Source: Chrysochromulina tobinii (lineage: Eukaryota; Haptophyta; Prymnesiales; Chrysochromulinaceae). Taken from it: DNA of 13,826 bases. Positions 1 to 7,500 of this stretch are shown in pieces. Made by a program: the position numbers and the translations under genes. Location: contig JWZX01002722.1 in the NCBI GenBank assembly GCA_001275005.1, positions 1-13,826 of the forward strand. Direction: 5' to 3'. The number at the start of each line of letters is the position of its first letter. Position 1 is the stretch's first letter. The notes beneath the pieces are model-generated. The model searched no databases and had not been told where the DNA came from. It saw only the letters and a program-made list of their open reading frames with translations.

Positions 1-266
1 TCCCCCTGGCTGGGCTACTGATGGCCCCGCCGACTGTCTCTTCACACGGTGGTTCACGGCCGCTTAACTGTTGGGGTCAAGCGGCAAGCAACAAGTTCAC
101 GAATGTTCACAGCTTCTCAGCACAGGTGCGGAAACGCCAGGGGAATCGAAAGGGCGTGAAAAACAAACCAGCGAAGCAGGTTGGGTGGATGAGCCGTGAA
201 GTGTGATCGATGAGTCTAACGTGTCACGTGTACGACGACCCGCCGAAACAAACAGAAACACACACG

Positions 267-286
267 CCCCTACACCATCGTAGGGG
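267..286. repeat. Short hairpin over the stop codon of the EF-hand gene
   Basis: CCCCTAC (267-273) and GTAGGGG (280-286) are perfectly complementary around a 6-nt loop. The stop codon of the minus-strand EF-hand gene (270-272) lies inside one arm. It may be chance. Confidence 0.4.
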
Positions 287-1766
287 GGTAGCTGTACGCG
301 TCGCTCACCATCCCCGAGCGCGCCGAGCGCGCGGCGTGGTGGATGTTCTCGGTCATCTGCACGCGCAGCCCGGGGCACGTATGCGGCGGGTTGGCGGCGG
401 CGATGACGGAGGGGCCCAGGCCCTCGCCGATCTGGTTGATCTTGGGCCAGAAGCGGCCGAGCGTCGAGGTGATGAAGGGCGGAGCGCCGGGCGGCACGCG
501 CTCTGGATCGGGCTGCTCCGCCCGGAACTTGTACGCCATCGGCTTGCCGTTCATAAACGCAATCGGTGGCGGGTACTCGGTGCCGTCCGCAATCTGCAAG
601 CGCCCCTGCGCGGCCTCAAGCTTGATCTCGCGGTCGCGATTCCTCATGTACGTGGTTCCAACGGTCACGAAGGGCTTGGACGTCACATCCGCCGGGTACA
701 GCTGGTGCTTGTGCGCCCGCTCGTTGGCGCTCGCAAAGGCTGTGAAGGAGCCCTCGGTGATCATGAGACGCAGCGCAGGCGTGGCTTTCACGCCCGTGAC
801 GCGCGTGACCGCGCCGTCGACGCGCATCGGGATGTGATCGCGGTGGCTACATGGCGTGTAGTAGTAGTCGCGCTCATGCAGGCCATAGTACAACGGCTTG
901 GGCGCCGCCGCATGCCTCGCGCGCAACTCCTCCGCAGTCAAGCGCGTCTTGTAGTTCACATCATCCGAGGTGCGCTGCGCCTCTTCGACAGAGCGGGCGA
1001 AGGCGCCCTGCGCGGCGAAGCCGCACCGCGGCGGGTTCGAGTCCGTGTGAAAAGCGAACGACTGCGAGCCCAGCACGCTCGGCAGCGGCGCGGGCTCCGG
1101 AGGCGGCCGCTCCTCCGCCTCCGCCGTTAGGTAGCGATTGAGCGTCTTCTCGTGCTCGCGCTCGAAGTCGCTGCCGAGTCGCGCGCCCGCGTACAGCGGA
1201 CGCGGCGCCGCGCTGAAGGTCATGGCCGACGCGCGCGAGGCCAGCGTTGAGGCGCCGGCTGAGTAGGCGCTGCCGGCGGTGAAGGAGTGGCCTGTATGAC
1301 CAAGGCCGCTGCCTCCACCCGTGATGAGCGGCGAAAACGTCATGATGGCGCCCTGCTGCTCAAAGTTGGCGCGCACCGGCTCTTGCTCGAGCGGCGGCGC
1401 CACGAGCGCCGTGAGCCGCTTGACCGGCTCACGAGCAAGAACAGGTCCGCGCCGTGGCGCGAGCTCAAAGAGCCGCACCCAATCGTCGTTGTGCTTGCGG
1501 TGCGGGAACTTGTACGAGACGGCCTTGCCGAGCTGCTCGACGTCCATCATCCCGTTCGCCGATGAGTTGGCCTCCAAGAACATGCTGCGCACCTCCGCGT
1601 CCGAAAAGGGCAGTCTGTGCTTTCGCACATAGTTGGACACGTCGATCTCGGTGATGAACTCGTCCAGGTCAGTGTCCATCTCGTGGAGCAGCCGCAGGCA
1701 GTGCTCATAGGCGATCGGGGCAGCTACTGCCGCATGCTCCCCGAAGAGCGAGCCCATGGCGGACAT
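270..1766 (-). CDS. EF-hand-like protein of unknown function, 498 aa
   Basis: A continuous reading frame ends at TAG (272-270). I place the start at ATG 1766; the next in-frame ATG (1757) lies in the stronger context GCCATGG and is an alternative. The frame stays open upstream to 1856, but those 30 residues come from short CAAGG/CAAGT repeats and look non-coding. Near the N-terminus is a paired EF-hand-like unit. Loop 1 (residues 31-42, DTDLDEFITEID) has Asp at 1, 3 and 5 but Glu instead of Gly at 6 and Asp instead of Glu at 12. Loop 2 (67-78) keeps Asn-Gly at 5-6 but has Gln at 12, so calcium binding is doubtful. The rest is Pro/Tyr/Arg-rich and unrecognised. A motif AAPxPLYxG occurs twice (about 186-194 and 287-295). 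There is no signal peptide or membrane segment. EF-hand proteins with such tails are frequent in algal flagella, so an axonemal role is possible, but that is inference only. It is transcribed divergently from the Myb gene. Confidence 0.72.
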   Translation of the reverse strand: MSAMGSLFGEHAAVAAPIAYEHCLRLLHEMDTDLDEFITEIDVSNYVRKHRLPFSDAEVRSMFLEANSSANGMMDVEQLGKAVSYKFPHRKHNDDWVRLFELAPRRGPVLAREPVKRLTALVAPPLEQEPVRANFEQQGAIMTFSPLITGGGSGLGHTGHSFTAGSAYSAGASTLASRASAMTFSAAPRPLYAGARLGSDFEREHEKTLNRYLTAEAEERPPPEPAPLPSVLGSQSFAFHTDSNPPRCGFAAQGAFARSVEEAQRTSDDVNYKTRLTAEELRARHAAAPKPLYYGLHERDYYYTPCSHRDHIPMRVDGAVTRVTGVKATPALRLMITEGSFTAFASANERAHKHQLYPADVTSKPFVTVGTTYMRNRDREIKLEAAQGRLQIADGTEYPPPIAFMNGKPMAYKFRAEQPDPERVPPGAPPFITSTLGRFWPKINQIGEGLGPSVIAAANPPHTCPGLRVQMTENIHHAARSARSGMVSDAYSYPPTMV

Positions 1767-2357
1767 CACCGGTGCCTTGAGCCTCTGGCCTCGCACGAGC
1801 CCTTGCAAGTGCGGAACCGACTGCAGTTCAACACAAGTCAAGGCAAGGCAAGGCAAGTCAACGCAAGTCGTCGTCGTAGCAAGTCAACGCGCAGCCTCCT
1901 GCTTCTCAACACAACACGCACGGCCTCCGGAACCGACTGCAGTTGCTGTTCCTCCTGATGCTGTTCAACGCAACGCTCCTTCGGACCAGACCCACCTGAG
2001 ACCTGACCCAGACAGACCCCCGCCCGGCCCCCCCAGCACGCCCCAGCCCAGCATGAGGGCCACAAGCAAGCAAGCGACCTGAAACCGTGTTCAACACGGC
2101 ACGAACCTCCTCAAAACCGGGAGGCTCGCGCTCGCTCGCAGGTGCTCGCTTTATGTGAGGCTTGTGCCTTGGGTATTCGCTTCTGTGCCCTGCAAACATG
2201 TGCAAACAGGAGAGCGAACCGCCGCCCAATCCTTTCACACACAAAACCTGCCCAAATAAATCATCTTTTCATCAGTCCGCAGAAGTTTGACACGCACGAA
2301 ACCGACACGTTGCAAAGAAACCGACTCAGCGGACGCTCGCGCTCGTCTCGACCGGCG
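1767..2357. other. Head-to-head intergenic region between EF-hand and Myb genes
   Basis: These 591 nt contain no convincing coding frame and should hold both promoters and 5' leaders. The part next to the EF-hand gene carries short CAAGG/CAAGT/TCAACAC-type repeats and a 17-nt direct repeat. The part next to the Myb gene holds a possible leader intron: GTGAGG near 2155 and a CCGCAG acceptor-like site ending at 2282, the donor resembling that of the proven intron at 5114. No TATA box is evident. The reading frame of the Myb gene is open back to 2142 but has no ATG before 2358. Confidence 0.6.
1812..1944 (-). repeat. 17-nt direct repeat flanking an intron-like segment
   Basis: CGGAACCGACTGCAGTT occurs at 1812-1828 and again, identical, at 1928-1944. 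Read on the minus strand (the EF-hand gene sense), a GTGCGT donor-like site (1921-1916) and a pyrimidine-rich tract ending in CTGCAG (to 1821) lie between and within the copies, giving a putative 101-nt leader intron. That is close to the 104 nt of the proven intron in this window. The splice assignment is inference; the repeat is seen directly. Confidence 0.45.
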
Positions 2358-3629
2358 ATGGACGCCGCCACTGTGGCGGCGATCGCCGCGACCGAGGCGG
2401 CGGTGGCTGCGATGGCGGCGAGCTCAGCGGCAGCGGCAATGCACGTGCCTATCTCGACATTGCCGGTGGGAATGGGTCAGCAGGCCATGATGATGGTGGG
2501 CATGATGCAGCCTCCCTCAGCTTTTGTAGAGGTGGAGGCCACAATAGCGGGCGGGAGCCCTGACGAAGAGAGCGCTGCCGCAGCCGCCAGCAAGAAGAAT
2601 GCCTGGACGCCCGAGGAGGATGCGATCCTGACGCGGGTCGTCGCGCAGGAGGGAGCGGGCCACTGGACCAAAGTGGCTGCACACCTACCGCACCGCATGG
2701 GTCGGCAGTGCCGAGAGCGATGGTTCAACCACCTCGCGCCCGACGTGAAGAAAGGCTACTGGACCGCCGAAGAGGACCGGCTGATCCTCGATGCGGTGCG
2801 CGAGCACGGCACCAAGTGGAGCACGATCCAGAAGAAGCTGCCAGGCCGCTCGGATAACTCAATCAAGAACCGGTACTATTCGGCAATCCGCAAGGCGCAG
2901 CGGCTCGAGAAGCGCTCCTCCTCGGGCGCCCCGCTGTCGGCAGGTGGCGAGGGTGGCATGGCCGGAGCGCCCGGCGGCTCCGGCAGTGGCTCGGAGTACG
3001 AGAACGGGACGTTGATAGCCTCCCCGCTGGGCGACGGGGCGCCATCCTCGCTCATGCCGGGCGCTGCCGGCGGCCCGGTTCTCCCGACGGGCGCGGAGGC
3101 GGCCGCGCTGGGCATCGGCATGCGCCACAACTTCTGCTCCGGCAGCGCGGCCGGCTCTCCCGGAGGCTCACCCTCAGGTAGCAAGCGCAAGGCGGCCTCG
3201 GCGAGCGTGGCCTCGCTCATGGAGGCGCCCAGCCAGGCTGCGATGATGTGTGCAGTGGTGACCAGCTACGCAGGCGAGGCCACCGGCAGCCACAACATCC
3301 TACCCACTGCCTTTGCCTCCGTCGAAGCCTCGGATGCCGACGCAGACGCCGCGAGCATGACCGCCATCCCAGCCCATCCCATCCCGGCCCAGGCACATGC
3401 GGCCTCCGCTGTGTACCTGTCGCACACGTTCGCACCCACGCCGACGCCCTCGAGCCATTTGGTGCCGCCGATGCACCCGATGTTGCACCCGGTGCCGCCC
3501 CCGGCGCTCGTGCAGCCGACACACCCATTGCTCCAGCCGGTGACGAGCAGCAGCAGCAGCCAGAGCCCCGAGCGCGCCGCAGCCAAGGCGCAGGCGATGG
3601 AGGCGATGGGATTCAGAACGAGCCCGTGA
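2358..3629 (+). CDS. R2R3-type Myb transcription factor, 423 aa
   Basis: Two tandem Myb (SANT-like) repeats identify a nuclear DNA-binding protein. Repeat one spans about residues 80-128 with Trp83, Trp103 and Trp122 and the very typical signature GRQCRERWFNHL. Repeat two spans about 131-180 with Trp135 and Trp154; the third aromatic is Tyr173 (NRYYSAIRK) where Trp is usual, and LPGRSDNSIKNR matches the DNA-recognition helix region. The sequence resembles R2 and R3 of animal c-Myb and 3R-Myb proteins more than the plant-specific expanded R2R3 family. The N-terminus is Ala/Met-rich. The long tail is Gly/Ser/Ala then His/Pro-rich, with a small basic patch SGSKRKA that could aid nuclear import; such tails are often disordered activation regions. 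Start ATG 2358 is the first Met in the frame; the stop is TGA 3627-3629. No intron is needed. 3R-Myb relatives commonly control cell-cycle genes, but the target here is unknown. Confidence 0.92.
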   Translation: MDAATVAAIAATEAAVAAMAASSAAAAMHVPISTLPVGMGQQAMMMVGMMQPPSAFVEVEATIAGGSPDEESAAAAASKKNAWTPEEDAILTRVVAQEGAGHWTKVAAHLPHRMGRQCRERWFNHLAPDVKKGYWTAEEDRLILDAVREHGTKWSTIQKKLPGRSDNSIKNRYYSAIRKAQRLEKRSSSGAPLSAGGEGGMAGAPGGSGSGSEYENGTLIASPLGDGAPSSLMPGAAGGPVLPTGAEAAALGIGMRHNFCSGSAAGSPGGSPSGSKRKAASASVASLMEAPSQAAMMCAVVTSYAGEATGSHNILPTAFASVEASDADADAASMTAIPAHPIPAQAHAASAVYLSHTFAPTPTPSSHLVPPMHPMLHPVPPPALVQPTHPLLQPVTSSSSSQSPERAAAKAQAMEAMGFRTSP

Positions 3630-3684
3630 GAGCCCCTGAGAGAGTCGTGAATCGAGGTGATGCGAGGGGGGCGTTTGGACACCC

Positions 3685-3722
3685 TCTCGAGCGGAAGACG
3701 CAGCGTCTCGAGCGGAGGACGC
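3685..3722 (+). repeat. Two-copy 17-nt direct repeat
   Basis: TCTCGAGCGGAAGACGC (3685-3701) recurs at 3706-3722 with one change (A to G), a period of 21 nt. It sits 55 nt after the Myb stop codon. Confidence 0.7.
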
Positions 3723-4050
3723 GTACGGCACTAGCGAAGCAGTGTGCCCTCTCAACACGCCGCGGTGCCAAGCAGGTGGGGCGTTGGGGCATGTGCGGCG
3801 TGCGCGCGTGTACCGATGTACCGATGATGGGGGGGCCAGGTGGGGGTGTTTGATGTAGTAGATGGTCTAGTGTGACCGGTGGGGCGGAGCTGGTGAGGGT
3901 GGGTCAGGACGCGGCAAGACGCGGGAGTGTCCGCGGTTCTCCGCTCCCACCTCGCTGCCGGTCTTATTGTGAAGAATAGTTTGATGTTTGTCGTGTGCGT
4001 ATCCCGAGGGTCCGGTCGGGAGCGGTCCCGTTCGTTCGTACCACGATCCA

Positions 4051-4072
4051 CGTACTAGTCGTCGGTAGTACG
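4051..4072. repeat. Inverted repeat CGTACTA/TAGTACG
   Basis: The arms are CGTACTA (4051-4057) and TAGTACG (4066-4072), perfectly complementary over 7 bp with an 8-nt loop. No function is evident. Confidence 0.55.
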
Positions 4073-4130
4073 GGGCGGTTTCAGCTGTACACGTAAGAAC
4101 CTCGAGCGGGTGTGCAACATTAGTGTGCAA

Positions 4131-4159
4131 CATCGAACATGATGACAACATGCTCGATG
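4131..4159. repeat. Imperfect hairpin CATCGA..TCGATG
   Basis: CATCGA (4131-4136) pairs with TCGATG (4154-4159), and CATG (4138-4141) pairs with CATG (4149-4152), with one internal mismatch and a 7-nt loop. It follows a duplicated TGTGCAACAT. This is the AT-richer core of the intergenic region and could be a promoter element. Confidence 0.5.
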
Positions 4160-4515
4160 CTGCATCATTGTGTAATGCACTGCTCTCCAGAAGCACTCAT
4201 GTGTCCATGCATGTGTCGTGGTCCCGCAGTCCGGAATCCAGGGCAAACAAACTGTTGGGCGGGGGGGGCGGGGCGGACAAATTGTGACGAGGAACCAAGG
4301 CGAGGAACGTACCCCGAGAGCCGAGACGCTTACTCCCCCACCCCTTTCCAAGCTTTTTGTAGAAGCGGAGTGGTGGGCGCGACCATAGACTGATTGACTG
4401 ACTGGTTGAGCAGTGATCTAAGGTCGCTGCGCGGCGCGGGCGAGGTGAAATCTCAGGATAGTCCGGTGCACTATGTTTCGTTTCGATCGGGTTGAGCACA
4501 AAGTTTCTGCCCGCT

Positions 4516-4578
4516 CGACGGATCAGCGACGAACGGACGTGGCCGCGGCTTGTAGCCGCGGCCTGGCCGGATCCGTCG
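4516..4578 (+). promoter_or_regulatory. Nested stem structure in the U-box gene leader
   Basis: An outer 9-bp perfect stem, CGACGGATC (4516-4524) with GATCCGTCG (4570-4578), encloses an inner 9-bp perfect hairpin, GGCCGCGGC (4541-4549) with GCCGCGGCC (4555-4563) around loop TTGTA. The structure ends 12 nt before the start codon. A structure this GC-rich so close to the ATG would be expected to slow scanning ribosomes; that role is inference, and whether transcription starts upstream of 4516 is not known. Confidence 0.55.
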
Positions 4579-4590
4579 GCAGCGGCCAAC

Positions 4591-7500
4591 ATGGCGGCAG
4601 GGGGAACCAAAGTGTGCAGCAAAGGCTGGGCGAAGGTTAAGGCGTATGTCAAGAGGATGGCAATAATGGCGAGATTCGAAATCATGCAAAAAGCAGCTCA
4701 AGCGCAAGAAGAGGCGCAGCTGCTGCTGAATGTGGGTGGCATTGTGACCGCAGTCGAGAACGCTGCTGACCTCGAAAACGTGGCCTTCTGGCAGCAAGGC
4801 GATGCGAGCCTGGCGACCAAAGAGAAGCTGGCCGAGCGACAGGCACTGAGATATCACCCTCTTGTGCTCGATGCGCTACAAAAGTACTGGGAAGCAGCGC
4901 AGCGCAGCTTGCAGTCTGGAGGTGACCCAAGTGCCAACGAGCTGCACCGGGAAGGCCATGCGCTGATGCTACGGCGCATCTACCGGGTCATGATCAAGGA
5001 TTTCGACCCCGCGGATTGCGAGCGCTGCATTGCCGAGGACTGGGCACGCGATGCCAAGGGGAAGGATACACTCACTCGCAAATCATTTTGTGACGCATTC
5101 TTCGAGCTGGCAGGTGAGGATCCTGTTGTCGTGCAGTTGCTGCCGGCCTGTGACACCTTTACCAATTTCCATCACACCGGCTGCTGCGCTCGTTCCGTCA
5201 CCTATGTGCGTGTGCAGATACATGGACCAACAACATCGATGCTCGTGAGTACGCGGCATTCTTGCGGACCCTCTTCGATTCAGTGTCCGTCCAGAAACAG
5301 GTCATCGGGCCAGACGGCAAGGTGATGATGATTGCCTACGTGTGGAAGGATGAGGTGGAGTGCGCCTTCGACGAAGCGTACGCCGTCGAGGAGCAGCCCG
5401 CCGTGGTCCAGGAGGCCGTGCAGGCAGCCACCGCCAAAGCACCCGGCGTGAAGGTGGAGAGCGCACCTGAGCCAGACGCTAGCCCGGGGCCGAAGACAGA
5501 CTATCGCGCACGCGCCAAGAAGAAGTCGAAAGAGGAGGAGCCCGTGAAGGAGAAGGAGAAGAAGGAGAAAAAGGAGAAGAAGGAGAAGGCCCCCGAGGAA
5601 CGCGCGGAGGAGGCAGCCGCCACAATAGGAAAAGCAGCCAAGAAGCAGAAGGGCAAAAAGAAGCGTGCCGCCTCGAAGGAAGTGCCCTCAGAGAGATACC
5701 AGGGCAAGAGACGCGAAAAGAAGGAAGAGGTGAAGAAGAGCGAGCAGGGCAGGCTGGGAGTGATGCAGCACTGGGCGCTGCGCAAGGGGCTACCGCCTCG
5801 CCTGCAGGAAGCCTTTGACGGGCTCTCCGATGCGGATCAGAAAGCCGTGGCAAACTTGTCAGAAGAGAAGCGGGTCGTATTCCTCCGCAAAGCAATTACC
5901 AAGGTCGACAAAGGTCTGCCTCCACACGTGCTCGAGGCGCGCAAGGGGCTCGATCCTCATCTTCTGGCGGTGTTCAACGATCTGACCACTTCCGACATGG
6001 TCGTCATAGCCAATATGTCTCCGGAGAAGCGTGTGTGCTTCCTCGAGCGGCAAGCAGCTTTACAAGAGCGAGTCAGCATAATCGGCGGAGTCTTTGGTAA
6101 CATCGCCTCTCTGTATCAAGAGCCGCTCCACGAGCGCATGTTGCGACGCACTCTCACCTGGAAGCAGGCAGAATGCAAACTGCAGCACGCGATCGGCGCC
6201 GGTCTTAATCGAGCCATCGAACAAGTTACTGGAGCCACTGAGAGCGCAAGCACGGACGGCGTGATCGCATCGTGGGTTAGCGTCCCAGCGCCAACAAACG
6301 CAAAGTCGAGCCCGACCATGTTTGCATCTGCGCAGCAGACGACACAAGCAGGAACAGTAACTACGGGGACGTTGGCAGATGCTGCGGCGGCCGTCGCCGC
6401 TGGCAATAGCGGTGAGCTCTCAGACGCCAAGAGGGAGGCAGCAGAGATTGCCGCGCGCAGTGCAGACCTCAAGCGGCGGCAGGCGCTCGGGCAGCTCGCC
6501 CCCGAGGAAGAGGATGAGCTGAGGCGACTCGAAGCCAGGATGGTCGAGTTAAATGTGGAGGCTGATGCGCCCGGGGCCGCAGCGTCGACACAGAAGAAGA
6601 ACACAGATGGCTTCGTGGGGGCTAATGCACCGATGGCGGACAATATCCCCCCTACTTTGTACCGTACATCGGTCACCAACTGCAACTTGCAGCTGCTCTT
6701 CAAGCCGCTGGCACCTCCGCAGCTCCTAAAGGGAGACACCCGGAGTCCACGGCGTACCCACCTGTCCGTGGGCAGCGTCTATGCCACTGAGGACGACGCT
6801 CTGCCGGGCGGCACTGAAGTGGACGCATTTAAAAGCTTCCACTTGAGACGCTCAACGCCATCGCCCACAGTTGTCGACGTCGCGACCGGCGCCAAAGCTG
6901 CAGCTCTACGCCCACGCGCATCCTCGCCCAGAGTTCCCATCGGCGCTGATGTGGGTCCACAAAACGTGCAGAATCCGCCGCCAAGCTTCCTCTGCCCTAT
7001 CAGCCATGAGCTCATGCTCGATCCGGTCATCTGCGCGGACGGCCAGTCCTACGAGCGGGACAACATCATCGCTTGGCTTGACGAGAGCAACACCTCACCG
7101 GTGACCGGGCTGCCGTTTCCTTCTCGCGCGCTGATCCCGAATTATGCGCTTCGCGACGCGATCGACGATTGGGACGATGCACAGCTCCAGCCCTCGCAGC
7201 GGCACCCGCCGTGGAATGTCGATGAGTTGTTTGAGGCGTTCCCAGCGCCCAAGCTGCCCCCCTTTCCGAGCGCGCCGGATGGCGATCGGAAAGTCACACT
7301 CAAGCAACTCGAGAGCCGATATAACACAGCATGGCAGCAGCACTTGCAGATTCTGCAGCAGGAGGCCGTCATAAGCGACGCTTTGGTGAGAGAATACGGG
7401 GTGCTCTCTCACACCCAATCATTTCGACCCAGCCCTGGTGCGTCAGTGCGGCCTGCTTCAGTGGCGCAGACGCGGGTGCACGTTGAGATCACTGCTCCCT

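Larger units (their letters stand above)
3630..4590. other. Myb 3' flank and U-box gene promoter/leader
   Basis: These 961 nt hold no supported gene on either strand. They contain a 17-nt direct repeat (3685-3722), two inverted repeats (4051-4072, 4131-4159), a twice-repeated TGTGCAACAT at about 4111-4133, a G-rich run (4257-4276, GGG, G8 and G4 tracts separated by single C) and a strong nested stem at 4516-4578. The 3' end of the Myb transcript and the promoter of the U-box gene must both lie here; no polyadenylation signal or TATA box is clear. Confidence 0.6.

Noticed and set aside
1-269. A gene at the left edge (61-residue plus frame, 93-residue minus frame)
   Set aside because: Both are short, without family features, and lie in the 3' flank of the EF-hand gene.
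210-1130. Plus-strand 306-residue open frame opposite the EF-hand gene
   Set aside because: Arg-rich, low-complexity, no domain; it is the antisense shadow typical of GC-rich coding DNA.
2142-2357. A 72-residue N-terminal extension of the Myb protein
   Set aside because: No ATG in that part of the frame and composition unlike the protein; treated as leader.
4197-4685. Minus-strand 162-residue frame with a hydrophobic, signal-like N-terminus
   Set aside because: The hydrophobic part is antisense to exon 1 of the U-box gene and the rest is low complexity; no family features.
4492-5325. A separate 277-residue gene overlapping a 1070-residue gene, or a frameshift
   Set aside because: The two frames join exactly at good GT-AG sites and recreate a conserved motif, so an intron explains both; both apparent starts are TTG codons, not ATG.
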